Source: Mariniflexile sp. TRM1-10 (GTDB lineage Bacteria; Bacteroidota; Bacteroidia; Flavobacteriales; Flavobacteriaceae). Taken from it: a stretch of 64,000 bases of DNA. This document shows, in pieces, positions 27,159 through 36,820 of the stretch. The DNA lies in contig NZ_CP022985.1 in assembly GCF_003425985.1 (NCBI RefSeq), forward strand, positions 3,952,001 to 4,016,000, given 5' to 3'. The position numbers and the translations under genes are program-made. A model generated the notes under the pieces. The model saw only the letters and a list, made by a program, of their open reading frames with translations, was not told the origin of the DNA and searched no databases. Position 1 is the stretch's first letter. The number at the start of each line of letters is the position of its first letter.

Positions 27159-28418
27159 ATGAAAGATTTATTCGAAAAGATTTATAAAGACAAAGGTCCG
27201 TTAGGAAAATGGGCGTCTCAAGCTGAAGGATATTTTGTGTTTCCAAAATTAGAAGGACAGATATCAAACAGAATGAAGTTTCAAGGAAAAGACGTTATTA
27301 CTTGGAGTATAAACGATTATTTAGGGTTAGCTAATCATCCCGAAATCCGTAAAGTTGATGGAGAAGCGGGTGTGGCGTATGGTTCTGCATATCCCATGGG
27401 AGCTCGTATGATGTCTGGTCATACAGATCTTCATGAAACACTTCAAAATGAGTTAGCTGAGTTTGTTGGAAAAGAAGCAGCTTATTTATTGAATTTTGGA
27501 TATCAAGGTATGGTATCTACCATTGATGCCTTGGTGTCTAAAGATGATATTATTGTGTATGATGTAGATGCACATGCTTGCATTATTGATGGTGTGCGTT
27601 TGCATATGGGTAAACGTTTCACTTACAAACACAATGATATTGTAAGTTTAGAAAAGAATCTTGAAAGAGCTACTAAAATGGCTGAACAAACTGGAGGTGG
27701 TATCTTAGTTATTTCCGAAGGTGTTTTTGGTATGCGTGGTGAACAAGGAAAACTTAAGGAAATTGCAGCCCTTAAGCAGAAATATAATTTTAGATTTTTA
27801 GTTGATGATGCACACGGTTTTGGTACGCAAGGTGCTACGGGTGCAGGTACAGGTGAAGAACAAGGCGTTCAAGGCGATATCGATGTATATTTTGCTACGT
27901 TTGCAAAATCCATGGCAGGAACGGGTGCGTTTATTGCTGCCGATAAAGAGATTATAGATTATTTAAAATACAATCTCCGTTCTCAAATGTTTGCTAAATC
28001 GTTACAAATGCAATTGGTTGTTGGAGCAAGAAAGCGTTTAGAAATGCTTAAAACCATGCCTGAGCTAAAAAACAAGCTTTGGGAAAACACCAATGCCTTA
28101 CAATCTGGACTTAAAGAAAGAGGTTTTGATATTGGAACAACGCAAAGTTGTGTCACACCAGTATATTTAAAAGGAAGCATTCCAGAAGCCATGGCTTTAG
28201 TAAAAGATTTACGTGAGAATTTTGGAGTTTTCTGTTCTATAGTGGTTTATCCCGTAATACCTAAAGGATTAATTTTATTAAGATTAATACCAACAGCAAC
28301 ACATACATTAGAAGATATTCAAATAACTTTAGATGCTTTTGATGCTATTAGAGCACGTTTAGAAAACGGTACTTACCAACGCTTATCTGCTGCTGTAATG
28401 GCTGCTATGGAGGAATAG
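27159..28418 (+). CDS. Alpha-oxoamine-synthase-type acyltransferase, candidate cysteate/serine acyltransferase (capnine pathway)
   Basis: A 419-residue fold-type I PLP enzyme of the KBL/BioF/SPT group. Landmarks are WSINDYLGLANHPEIRK, YPMGARMMSGHTDLHETLQNELAEF, the DDAHGFGTQG Asp/His pair and the Schiff-base Lys in FATFAKSMAGTGAF. The sequence matches a family very widely conserved in Flavobacteriaceae. The Flavobacterium johnsoniae member has, to my knowledge, been shown to be the cysteate-C-fatty-acyltransferase needed for capnine synthesis and efficient gliding. Next to a cysteine-synthase-like gene, the reading acyl donor + L-cysteate to 3-keto-capnine is the best fit; a serine-using enzyme is the alternative. 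Confidence 0.85.
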   Translation: MKDLFEKIYKDKGPLGKWASQAEGYFVFPKLEGQISNRMKFQGKDVITWSINDYLGLANHPEIRKVDGEAGVAYGSAYPMGARMMSGHTDLHETLQNELAEFVGKEAAYLLNFGYQGMVSTIDALVSKDDIIVYDVDAHACIIDGVRLHMGKRFTYKHNDIVSLEKNLERATKMAEQTGGGILVISEGVFGMRGEQGKLKEIAALKQKYNFRFLVDDAHGFGTQGATGAGTGEEQGVQGDIDVYFATFAKSMAGTGAFIAADKEIIDYLKYNLRSQMFAKSLQMQLVVGARKRLEMLKTMPELKNKLWENTNALQSGLKERGFDIGTTQSCVTPVYLKGSIPEAMALVKDLRENFGVFCSIVVYPVIPKGLILLRLIPTATHTLEDIQITLDAFDAIRARLENGTYQRLSAAVMAAMEE

Positions 28419-28444
28419 TAAGTATATTATAATTATATCATATC

Positions 28445-28474
28445 AAAAAGAGCTTCAATTTGAAGCTCTTTTTT
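28445..28474 (+). terminator. Rho-independent terminator
   Basis: AAAGAGCTTCAA/TTGAAGCTCTTT is a perfect stem followed by T6, 27 bases after the acyltransferase stop. Confidence 0.9.
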
Positions 28475-28743
28475 AGTTATAAACGTGAGTTCGATGTAAT
28501 GTGTCCTGATATCCAGGTGTTTAAATAGTTAAAAAATCAAAAAACGATATCATTACAAAACTATAGTTAAGGTTGGCAAATATACCCTAACTTTTAACTG
28601 TTTAAGCGTGTAATCGTATATCACAAACTTCATCGGTACAAACTTTGAACGCTGAACACTGAACTTTCTTCTAATATTGCACTTCTAATATCTAACTTAT
28701 ATTGTACTTCTAACATCTAATTTAGTCAAAATTTATATCAAGT
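28475..28743. repeat. Gene-free gap with a short tandem repeat
   Basis: No gene is seen in this AT-rich gap. A ~27-bp unit ATATTGNACTTCTAANATCTAA occurs twice in tandem (28674-28695 and 28701-28722), directly before the end of the next minus-strand gene. Confidence 0.5.
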
Positions 28744-29862
28744 TTATAAGTCTTTTTTGAACGTTTTTCTACGTCTATAAACTTCAGGATTAAAATGTTT
28801 CCATATTTGGTGTATGGCATAATTATCTTCTAACTCGGGAGTTCTAATGCAGGTTTTAATGCCTTTTTCTTTAAACGTATCATAATATTCATTAAAAATT
28901 ACTGCATGAACACCTTTGTTTTGATAATCGGGATGGATGCCTATTAAATAAAAAATAACCTCTTTACTGTGCTTTTTTGCATGCAAAATATGCCTAAAAC
29001 CAAAAGGAAAAAGTTTTCCATTCATTTTTTGTAATGCCTTTGAAAATGCAGGCATTACAATAGCAAAAGCTACTAAGTTGTCATCTTTATCAACAACAAA
29101 CTTGATGTATTCCGGATTTATAAAACTGATGAATTTCTTTTTAAAATATTCCTTTTGAATATCAGTAATCGCAACAAAGGATGATAACGATGCATAACTT
29201 TCGTTAAATAAATCAAACATTTTATCGGCATAAGGCATAACCTCTTCTGTTTTTGTGAATTTTAATGCCTTAATTTGGTATCGCTTTTTTATCAGTTCCT
29301 GTGCTTTAAGGAAGAATTCCGGTTTTACATTTTCAAAAGGAAATCTACTTTCAGAATATGATTTTTCTACGATATAACCCGCTTGTTCATAATGTTTTGC
29401 GTAATATGGGTGGTTATACCAAGTTACCATAGGTGCTATGGCATCAAATCCTTCTGTAACAACACCTACTTTATCTAAATTTGAAAACCCAACGGGGCCT
29501 TCGGTAAATGTAAAGTTGTGGGATCTCCCTATGGTTTCAACTTGATTTAAAAGTGCTTTTGAAACTTCTAAATCATCAATAAAATCAAACCAACCAAATC
29601 GCATTTTTTTTAGCGTTTGGTTATTAACCTCAAGCCAATTTATAATGGCGGCAACACGACCAACAAGTTCACCATTTTTGTATGCTAAAAACAATCTAGA
29701 TTCGGCATCGTTAAACACTGGGTTTTCTTTTTTGTTGAAGGTTTTTAGCTCTTCGCTAATAATAGGAGGTACCCAATATTTTGAATCTTTATATAGTTTG
29801 AATGGAAATTTTACAAAAGCTTTTAAGTCGCTTTTTGTTGTTACTTCTTTTATGGAAATCAT
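28744..29862 (-). CDS. GNAT-like acyltransferase, possible lipid N-acyltransferase
   Basis: A 372-residue protein with a GNAT-type fold. It has the N-terminal FVKFPFKLYKDSKYWVPPI motif, the central GPVGFSNLDKVGVVTEGFD and WYNHPYYAKHYEQAGY blocks, and a C-terminal acyl-CoA-type GIHPDYQNKGVHAVIFNEYY signature. This long GNAT architecture, to my recollection, is shared with bacterial ceramide-synthase-type N-acyltransferases. Given the two sulfonolipid-like genes just before it, N-acylation of capnine to a sulfobacin-type lipid is an attractive but unproven role; a peptide or amine acetyltransferase remains possible. It is minus-strand and 25 bases from the porin-like gene that precedes it in transcription. 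Confidence 0.65.
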   Translation of the reverse strand: MISIKEVTTKSDLKAFVKFPFKLYKDSKYWVPPIISEELKTFNKKENPVFNDAESRLFLAYKNGELVGRVAAIINWLEVNNQTLKKMRFGWFDFIDDLEVSKALLNQVETIGRSHNFTFTEGPVGFSNLDKVGVVTEGFDAIAPMVTWYNHPYYAKHYEQAGYIVEKSYSESRFPFENVKPEFFLKAQELIKKRYQIKALKFTKTEEVMPYADKMFDLFNESYASLSSFVAITDIQKEYFKKKFISFINPEYIKFVVDKDDNLVAFAIVMPAFSKALQKMNGKLFPFGFRHILHAKKHSKEVIFYLIGIHPDYQNKGVHAVIFNEYYDTFKEKGIKTCIRTPELEDNYAIHQIWKHFNPEVYRRRKTFKKDL

Positions 29863-29887
29863 GTATTGGTGGCGTAAATTTTTTTAA

Positions 29888-30892
29888 TTAATTGAAACTT
29901 TGATCTTTTCTTTTTTGCTTTTTGTTGTATTCCTCTATGACATCTGTGGTTTTCTTCGATTTGTTTTTTCTAGACCTTCTATCTCCTTCGTCTTTTGCTG
30001 AAGTACCATTGTCTATTTCTTTATCCTTATGGAAATCCAAGCGGTAGGACATGCCCAAATTAATACCCAAAACAGACGGCGTGTCTTTTGTATTGAAAAC
30101 GACGGAAGTATCTAATTGAAAATTTTTGCTCCATAAATAACCTCCACCAAATCTAAACAAGTTATCGGCATAAAAATCGCTTTGTATACCTTGGGTTTCT
30201 CCAAACACGACCCATTTTGGGCTGAATGAATGGGTTAATGTTACTATATATTGAAAATCAGACTGATCTGTCCCAATTCTATCTTTAATAAAATTCATCA
30301 CAAATACCCAACCGCCCGAAAAATTGTGTTGAGTCGCAATCATCACCTTTGGGCTAAATCCTTCAATACCTGGAGCAGTATATGGGTTGTTTTTAGTATC
30401 ATAATTAGCTCCTGCGTAAACTGATACTGCGGGTATTAACGACTTCCATTTAAAGCGATTGTTTGCTTTCCAACTGTATAAGTTTGGCTTTTCATTTTCA
30501 GAATTTTTATATGGATCATATACTAAATACTTAGCGCCAATGGTTAGAAATTTAAAATTGGCACGGTCGTCTTCAGCAGAAATATTAGAGGCGTAAGTTT
30601 TGGTGTCACTTTGAAAAGTCCCTTCAATATTAAGTTCTAATTCTTCCCATATTAAGCCATAACGAGCTGCAAAATCCACACCGAAACCATCAACTTCATA
30701 ACTGGCTGCAGGTGTTCTTTTTTCCTTAATCATATAAGGCCCAACTTCAAATTGTACAACATTGGTACCAACAGAAAAGGCACTTCTAGAGACGCCTGGA
30801 CGGTTGGAATTTATAACATCGGTATATTGTGAAAAGGCTTGTAAGGTAATTAGACTTAGTAAAAGGCATAAGGTAGATTTGATTTGGATCAT
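29888..30892 (-). CDS. Outer-membrane transporter-like beta-barrel protein
   Basis: A 334-residue protein with a signal peptide (MIQIKSTLCLLLSLITLQAFSQ). The barrel has amphipathic strands throughout (VVQFEVGPYMIK, LNIEGTFQSDT, WVFVMNFIKDRIG, LGINLGMSYRLDF), as in the phenol_MetA_deg/transporter family of outer-membrane proteins. It ends in a highly charged Lys/Arg/Asp tail of ~45 residues that would be periplasmic or disordered. A TATATTTG box on the minus strand (30949-30956) is the likely promoter. It is upstream of the GNAT-like gene with a 25-base gap, so the two are probably co-transcribed. Confidence 0.8.
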   Translation of the reverse strand: MIQIKSTLCLLLSLITLQAFSQYTDVINSNRPGVSRSAFSVGTNVVQFEVGPYMIKEKRTPAASYEVDGFGVDFAARYGLIWEELELNIEGTFQSDTKTYASNISAEDDRANFKFLTIGAKYLVYDPYKNSENEKPNLYSWKANNRFKWKSLIPAVSVYAGANYDTKNNPYTAPGIEGFSPKVMIATQHNFSGGWVFVMNFIKDRIGTDQSDFQYIVTLTHSFSPKWVVFGETQGIQSDFYADNLFRFGGGYLWSKNFQLDTSVVFNTKDTPSVLGINLGMSYRLDFHKDKEIDNGTSAKDEGDRRSRKNKSKKTTDVIEEYNKKQKRKDQSFN

Positions 30893-31034
30893 AAGTTTTT
30901 ATTTTAGTTATCGTGAATAGATACTTAAAAATTCCTGTTAAGGCTTTTCAAATATAGATATTTTATACTTTTTTTATCATTTTTGAACGCTTTTTAAGTA
31001 GATAGAATTGTATTTTTGTAAAAAAAATATTTTT

Positions 31035-31319
31035 ATGTTACAACAAGCATCTGTAACGGGTTTTGTGAGAACTCTACTAATTATCCTGCTTATTTATTAT
31101 GGAATAAAGATTCTTTCAAGACTTTTTGCACCTTTATTACTTAAATATATAGCCAAAAAAGCCGAACAAAAGTTTGGAGATCAATTTGGTCAATTTCAAC
31201 AAAGATCCCAACAACAACAGCAAAAAAAGGAAGGTGAAGTAACTATTGATAAAATGCCGAATGCAAAATCTTCAAATAAAGATGTTGGTGAATATGTGGA
31301 TTACGAAGAAATTGACTAA
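31035..31319 (+). CDS. DUF4834-family small membrane protein
   Basis: A 94-residue protein with one N-terminal transmembrane segment (about 8-28, VTGFVRTLLIILLIYYGIKIL), a Gln-rich linker (FGQFQQRSQQQQQKK) and an acidic tail ending VGEYVDYEEID. That layout and ending are typical of DUF4834 in Bacteroidota, whose function is unknown. The ATG is chosen because the upstream TTG at 31008 overlaps the -7 box TATTTTTG (31011-31018). It precedes yfhO by 31 bases, as commonly seen. Confidence 0.85.
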   Translation: MLQQASVTGFVRTLLIILLIYYGIKILSRLFAPLLLKYIAKKAEQKFGDQFGQFQQRSQQQQQKKEGEVTIDKMPNAKSSNKDVGEYVDYEEID

Positions 31320-31350
31320 TTTCACATCCATTCTTTTTTAAAATATTTTC

Positions 31351-33792
31351 ATGCAGTTTTCAATAAAAAAGCTTCTTCCGCACGTTCTAGTTGTTCTAGG
31401 GTTTATTATTATATCATTAGCATATTTTAATCCGGTTTTAAAAGGAAAACAAATCTTTCAAAGCGACATCATGCAATATATTGGCATGAGCAAGCAGCAA
31501 AATGATTTTAGAGCAGAAACCGGTGAAGAAACCTATTGGACAAATAGTGCCTTTGCAGGGATGCCAACATATCAATTAGGGGCAAAATATCCACATAACT
31601 ATATTAAAAAACTAGACTTAACACTTCGGTTTTTACCACGTCCCGCCGATTATTTATTTTTATATTTGTTAGGGTTTTACATCCTTTTGTTGGTATTGAA
31701 AGTCGATTTTAAACTGGCAACCATTGGCGCGCTTGCGTTTGGTTTTTCCACATATTTAATAATAATCTTAGGAGTTGGACACAACAGTAAAGCACATGCC
31801 ATTGCTTATATGCCATTGGTTTTAAGTGGTATTTTGCTAACATTTCAAAAACGCTATATTGCAGGGTTTTTGCTTACAACCATAGCGATGGGGCTGGAAC
31901 TGGTGGCAAACCATTTTCAAATGACTTATTATTTGATGCTCTTGGTTCTTGTTTTAGGTGTTGCATATTTAATCGACGCTTATAAAAAGAAAGAGCTGCC
32001 TCATTATTTTAAAACTATTGGCCTTTTAACGGTTGCCGTTATTTTATCTATTGCTTTAAACGCTACCAATGTATTGGCAACCCAAGAATACGTTAAAGAG
32101 AGTACGCGTGGTAAAAGTGAGTTAACCATCAATCCTGATGGCTCACCAAAAGAAGCTACTTCTGGTTTAGATAAAGATTATATTACACAGTTTAGCTATG
32201 GATTTGCGGAAACATTTAATCTGTTTATCCCTAGATTTATGGGAGGTGGTAATGGAGAAGATGTTGGTAAAGATTCAGCTACCTACGAAGCTTTTAGAAA
32301 ATTAGGAGCTACCACAACCCAAGCGGCGCAAGAAGCGAAACGGGCGCCTATGTATTGGGGCGATCAGCCTATTGTAGAAGCACCTGCATATATTGGAGCA
32401 GTGGTGCTATTCTTATTTGTTTTTGCATTGTTTTTGGTGAAAGGACGCTTAAAGTGGTGGCTTGTTGGTGGTTCAGTAATGTCGTTATTGCTGTCTTACG
32501 GGAAAAATTTAGGGTTTCTAACGGATTTCTTTATCGATTATGTGCCCATGTACAATAAATTTAGAGCAGTCACTTCTATCCAGGTTATTTTAGAATTATG
32601 TATACCCGTATTGGCTATTTTTGGATTGGTAAGGTTGTTTAACGATTTTGAGAAAAAAGAAGAAAAACTGAAAGCTTTGAAATATTCAGCCATTATAACA
32701 GGTGGTTTGGCACTTGTGTTTTTGCTATTCAAATCGTCATTATTTGATTTTGTTGGAGCGAATGATGGTTTTTATCGTCAAAGTTACGGCGAAGCATTTG
32801 TTGATGCCTTAAGGGAGGACAGACGAACCATTTTCACTAACGATACTATTAGAACATTAATCTTGGTATTGCTTTCAGCAGGTGCTATTTATATGTATTT
32901 GCAAAACAAGCTTAAAGAGAAATGGGTTGTTGTCGCCTTTGGAGCGCTTATTTTGTTTGATTTGGTTGGCGTAGATAGACGCTATGTAAACAACGACGAC
33001 TTTGTGTCGGCTATTCAAGTTAACAAACCTTTTGAAGCGACCGAGGTTGATAATTATATTTTAAAGGACACCGGTTATTATCGCGTATTTGATTTGGTTG
33101 GTGGTGCAGCTAAGCCATCGTATTTTCACAATTCACTTAATGGGTATAACGCTGCCGAATTAAAACGTTACAGCGAGTTATTCGATTTTTATATAGTCAA
33201 GAACAATATCAATGTGCTTAACATGCTTAACACCAAGTACATTATTGCGCAAGATAAAGATGGAAACCTATTTCCTTATAAAAACGATGAAGCCAACGGA
33301 CATGCATGGTTTGTTAAGGAGCTAAAGCGTGTTGATTCTGCCAATGAAGAAATAAAAGTATTGGATAGTTTGGACAACAAGAACGTTGCTGTATTTGATA
33401 ATTCCGATTTTGGATCTTATTATAAATCTTCAGAAATCCCTAAATTCAAAGTGGATTCTCTAGCCTCCATAAAATTAATTGAGCATAAACCAAACTATCT
33501 TAAATACCAATCAAACAACTCAAATAAGGGATTTGCAGTGTTTTCTGAAATTTATTATGGTAACGGTTGGAAAACATTTATTGATGGCAAGGAAACGACC
33601 CATATCCGTGTAAATTATACCTTAAGAGGTATGGAGATTCCAGCAGGAAAGCATACCATTGAATTTAAGTTCGACCCCGATGTAGTAAAAACAGGCAGTA
33701 GTATTGCATTGGCAAGTTCTATTTTGGTTGGCTTGTTGTTGCTAGGAGGTTTGTTCTACGAGTTTAAAAAGAAATCAGGAAAAGGTGCGTAA
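31351..33792 (+). CDS. YfhO-family multi-pass membrane protein
   Basis: An 813-residue inner-membrane protein of about 12 helices. It has a large extracytoplasmic N-terminal loop (GKQIFQSDIMQYIGMSKQQNDF...), the conserved GHNSKAHAIAYMP and ANHFQMTYY segments, and a C-terminal periplasmic domain (ENGW-like YGNGWKTFIDGKETTHIRVNYTLRGMEIPAGKHTIEFKF). The YfhO family is related to GT-C glycosyltransferases and takes part in glycosylation of teichoic acids in firmicutes; the acceptor here is unknown. The gene overlaps the next one by eight bases, placing it in a glycan operon with GT4 and a flippase. Confidence 0.88.
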   Translation: MQFSIKKLLPHVLVVLGFIIISLAYFNPVLKGKQIFQSDIMQYIGMSKQQNDFRAETGEETYWTNSAFAGMPTYQLGAKYPHNYIKKLDLTLRFLPRPADYLFLYLLGFYILLLVLKVDFKLATIGALAFGFSTYLIIILGVGHNSKAHAIAYMPLVLSGILLTFQKRYIAGFLLTTIAMGLELVANHFQMTYYLMLLVLVLGVAYLIDAYKKKELPHYFKTIGLLTVAVILSIALNATNVLATQEYVKESTRGKSELTINPDGSPKEATSGLDKDYITQFSYGFAETFNLFIPRFMGGGNGEDVGKDSATYEAFRKLGATTTQAAQEAKRAPMYWGDQPIVEAPAYIGAVVLFLFVFALFLVKGRLKWWLVGGSVMSLLLSYGKNLGFLTDFFIDYVPMYNKFRAVTSIQVILELCIPVLAIFGLVRLFNDFEKKEEKLKALKYSAIITGGLALVFLLFKSSLFDFVGANDGFYRQSYGEAFVDALREDRRTIFTNDTIRTLILVLLSAGAIYMYLQNKLKEKWVVVAFGALILFDLVGVDRRYVNNDDFVSAIQVNKPFEATEVDNYILKDTGYYRVFDLVGGAAKPSYFHNSLNGYNAAELKRYSELFDFYIVKNNINVLNMLNTKYIIAQDKDGNLFPYKNDEANGHAWFVKELKRVDSANEEIKVLDSLDNKNVAVFDNSDFGSYYKSSEIPKFKVDSLASIKLIEHKPNYLKYQSNNSNKGFAVFSEIYYGNGWKTFIDGKETTHIRVNYTLRGMEIPAGKHTIEFKFDPDVVKTGSSIALASSILVGLLLLGGLFYEFKKKSGKGA

Positions 33793-35062
33793 AAAAGCAC
33801 TCATAATAACTTATTATTGGCCGCCTGCAGGTGGTCCAGGAGTGCAACGTTGGTTAAAATTCGTAAAGTATTTGCCAGATTTTAATATTGAGCCGATTGT
33901 TTATATTCCTGAAAATCCAAGATATCCTTTAAGGGATAATAGTTTAAGTTCTGAAGTTTCTAGTGCGCTTACTATCATTAAGCAACCTATTAATGAGCCA
34001 TATAAATTGGCGGATTTGTTTTCGGAAAAAACATCAAAAACCATTAGTAAAGGGGTGATTTCCGAAAAGAAAACCCAAAGCTTCGTTGAAAAATTACTGC
34101 TATATATAAGAGGGAATTTTTTTATACCTGATGCTCGTAAAGGTTGGATAAAACCTTCGGTAGTATTTCTTTCAGAATATATTTCAAAAGAAAACATAGA
34201 AACCATAATCACTACGGGGCCACCGCATAGTCTGCATTTAATAGGTTTAAAATTAAAAGAACAACTAGGCGTGAAGTGGGTGGCAGATTTTAGGGATCCA
34301 TGGACGACCATCGGGTATCACAAGCAGTTAAAACTGACGGAATCTTCAAAAGCAAAGCACAAAGAATTAGAAAAACAGGTTTTAATTACTGCCGACCAAA
34401 TAATTGTTACGAGTTTCAAGACGAAAAAAGAGTTTCAGCAAATAACGAATCAGTCTATTGAGGTCATAACCAATGGTTACGATAAAGAATCGGTTGTGGA
34501 TTTTAAAATGGATTCTAAGTTCACATTGGCACATATTGGGTCGTTATTATCCAAGCGTAATCCCGAAATTTTATGGAGGGTTTTAAGTGATTTAATTGCA
34601 GAAAACGATTCCTTTTTAAAAGATCTTCAGCTTAATTTTATAGGCTTTGTTAGTGGTGATGTGCTTTATTCCATTGAAAAGTATCATTTAAGTGATTATA
34701 TAAATAATATAGGTTATGTGTCGCATAAAGAAGCTATTAAATATCAAAAAAAATCACAGATTCTATTGTTGATTGAAATAGATTCAGATGAAACGAAATG
34801 TATTATTCCTGGGAAATTATTTGAGTATATGGTTTCTAACAGACCTATTGTAGCTATTGGACCAAAAGATTCCGATGTTGAAAAAATCATTCAAGAAACC
34901 AATACTGGCAACTACTTTAATTATACAGATTATGATTTGTTAAAAACAACTATCTTAGAGCATTATAAAGCATATAAAAACAAGTCATTGCAAGTACACC
35001 CCATAGGTTTGCAAAAATACAGCCGAAAATCGCTAACAGAGGCATTATCGAAATTACTATAA
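33785..35062 (+). CDS. Family 4-type glycosyltransferase
   Basis: A 425-residue GT-B enzyme. The N-terminal half opens with ALIITYYWPPAGGPGVQRWLKFVKYLPDF and has the ITTGPPHSLHLIGLKL and VADFRDPWT motifs. The C-terminal half carries the nucleotide-sugar binding region (LAHIGSLLSKRNPEIL, then IPGKLFEYMVSNRPIVAIGP). The start is a GTG overlapping the end of yfhO by eight bases; family members begin at the same point (M-[RK]-K-x-x-I-I-T-Y-Y), which supports it. It is cytosolic or membrane-associated and probably builds a surface glycan; donor and acceptor are unknown. Confidence 0.9.
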   Translation: MRKKALIITYYWPPAGGPGVQRWLKFVKYLPDFNIEPIVYIPENPRYPLRDNSLSSEVSSALTIIKQPINEPYKLADLFSEKTSKTISKGVISEKKTQSFVEKLLLYIRGNFFIPDARKGWIKPSVVFLSEYISKENIETIITTGPPHSLHLIGLKLKEQLGVKWVADFRDPWTTIGYHKQLKLTESSKAKHKELEKQVLITADQIIVTSFKTKKEFQQITNQSIEVITNGYDKESVVDFKMDSKFTLAHIGSLLSKRNPEILWRVLSDLIAENDSFLKDLQLNFIGFVSGDVLYSIEKYHLSDYINNIGYVSHKEAIKYQKKSQILLLIEIDSDETKCIIPGKLFEYMVSNRPIVAIGPKDSDVEKIIQETNTGNYFNYTDYDLLKTTILEHYKAYKNKSLQVHPIGLQKYSRKSLTEALSKLL

Positions 35063-36520
35063 ATGGGCATTGTAACATCACAATCTTTTAAAAACACCAT
35101 TTCAACCTATATTGGTTTTGGTATTGGTGCACTCAATACCTTATTTTTATATACCTATTTTATTTCTGATGTGTATTATGGTTTGGTAGCATTTATGCTG
35201 AGTACCGCTAACATTATCATGCCTTTAATGGCGTTTGGTGCCCATAACACTATAATAAAATTCTATTCTGCATTTAAAACCAAGAATTCGTTAAACAGTT
35301 TTTTAACACTCATGCTCCTTTTGCCTTTAGCGCTTATTATCCCAATTGGTTTAATAGGATGTTTTACTTACGAAGCTATTGGCGAATTGTTATCACAAAA
35401 AAATCCCATTGTTAAAGATTATGTATGGTACATTTTTGTATCAGCTATTGCTATGGCGTATTTCGAGGTGTTTTTTGCTTGGTCTAAAACGCAATTGCAA
35501 ACCGTTTTTGGTAATTTCATGAAAGAAGTGTTTCACAGGGTAGGTGTGATGCTCCTTTTGTTTGCGGTATATTTTAAATGGCTGGATGTTGAACAATTCA
35601 TTGTAGGCATAGTAGGCGTTTATATTTTACGCATGCTTATTATGAAGCTGTATGCCTTCACAGTAAGATTTCCTGTTATAAAGTTTTATAGAATCGAAGG
35701 CTTGCGTGCTATTTTAAAATATTCTGCGTTAATAATTGTTGCAGGGTCTATTGCAACGATTATTTTAGACATCGATTCGTTTATGTTGGGTATGTACATT
35801 CCTATTCAGGAAGTAGCATATTATGGTGTGGGCATCTATATTGCTACGGTTATTGTTGTGCCATCTCGCTCTATGCAACAAATTCTTCAACCATTAACGG
35901 CACAGTATTTAAATGATAAAAATAAGGTAGCCCTTAAAGATTTGTACATACGAAGTTCGCAAACCTTATTTATTATTGGCGGATTTATATTTCTAATCAT
36001 CATTATAAATATAAACACCCTGTATCTTCTTATACCAGAAGAGTTTAGTGGTGGGCTTGTTGTGGTGTTTATGGTAGGAATAGCAAAACTTTACGATTGC
36101 TTAATGGGCTGTAATAATGTGGTACTATTTAATAGCGATTATTATCGAGTAGTTTTGTTGTTTGGAGTTATTTTAACGGTTTTGACGGTGTTTCTTAATA
36201 TACTATTTATACCCATGTTTGGTATTAATGGGGCGGCATTTGCTACGTTTTTGGCGGTTTCGGTATATAATTCCATTAAAATTTACTTTGTAAAGATTAA
36301 GTTTGATATGATGCCTTTTAATAAAGATACCGCTAAAGTTTTATTATTGATTATGCTAAGTGTTTTGTTTTTCTATTTTTGGGAATTTCCATTTCACCCC
36401 ATTATTAACATTGGTTTGAAAACACTGCTAGCAAGCGTTTTTTATGTTCTAACTATTTTAAAGCTGGATGTTTCCGAAGATATTTCGTTGGTTATAAAGA
36501 AGTATTTGAAGATTAAATAG
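35063..36520 (+). CDS. Polysaccharide flippase/MATE-like exporter (Wzx type)
   Basis: A 485-residue inner-membrane protein with about 13-14 hydrophobic helices and almost no soluble loops. It opens TSQSFKNTISTYIGFGIGALNTLFLYTYF, the usual N-terminal helix of the polysaccharide_synt family, and contains the paired-helix symmetry of MOP flippases (DIDSFMLGMYIPIQEVAYYGVGIYIATVI). It starts one base after the glycosyltransferase stop, so it is translated from the same message and probably flips the lipid-linked product of the operon. No terminator is evident; repeats follow. Confidence 0.85.
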   Translation: MGIVTSQSFKNTISTYIGFGIGALNTLFLYTYFISDVYYGLVAFMLSTANIIMPLMAFGAHNTIIKFYSAFKTKNSLNSFLTLMLLLPLALIIPIGLIGCFTYEAIGELLSQKNPIVKDYVWYIFVSAIAMAYFEVFFAWSKTQLQTVFGNFMKEVFHRVGVMLLLFAVYFKWLDVEQFIVGIVGVYILRMLIMKLYAFTVRFPVIKFYRIEGLRAILKYSALIIVAGSIATIILDIDSFMLGMYIPIQEVAYYGVGIYIATVIVVPSRSMQQILQPLTAQYLNDKNKVALKDLYIRSSQTLFIIGGFIFLIIIININTLYLLIPEEFSGGLVVVFMVGIAKLYDCLMGCNNVVLFNSDYYRVVLLFGVILTVLTVFLNILFIPMFGINGAAFATFLAVSVYNSIKIYFVKIKFDMMPFNKDTAKVLLLIMLSVLFFYFWEFPFHPIINIGLKTLLASVFYVLTILKLDVSEDISLVIKKYLKIK

Positions 36521-36577
36521 ACTTTAATTAAAGAGAGTTCGATTTATTCTTGTCTGATAATCAATTATTTGCATTAA

Positions 36578-36660
36578 CACTGTCTGGTCGAGCGCAGTCG
36601 AGACCTCATTTAAAGGTGTCAAAGTCTAAAAACCTCTCGACTGCGCTCGAGGTGACAGAA
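36578..36660. repeat. Foldback repeat (GTCGAGCGCAGTCGAGA family)
   Basis: The left arm TGTCTGGTCGAGCGCAGTCG and the right arm CTCGACTGCGCTCGAGGTGACA are near-perfect inverted repeats around a ~35-bp centre. The arm word CGACTGCGCTCG is also present in the repeat at 52333-52350, linking it to the TTCGACAAGCTC family. It occupies most of the 300-bp gap before the truncated transposase. Confidence 0.75.
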
Positions 36661-36744
36661 ATACTATTCTTTAATCATATAACAATCAATAATTTGCATA
36701 TCGTTTTATATCGAGTTTGTATGTTTAAACCGTGAGACTAAAAC

Positions 36745-36818
36745 CTGAAGGCATTATTAACTTGTCAAGTATAAATATTAACTTGTTAAGTATAAAATTA
36801 ACCAAATAATACCTTCAG
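36745..36818 (+). repeat. Inverted repeat with internal direct repeats upstream of the IS110 fragment
   Basis: CTGAAGGCATTATT and AATAATACCTTCAG (13 of 14 complementary) enclose two copies of ATTAACTTGTNAAGTATAAA. It ends two bases before the transposase ATG and is probably the preserved left end of that element. Confidence 0.55.
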
Positions 36819-36820
36819 AT

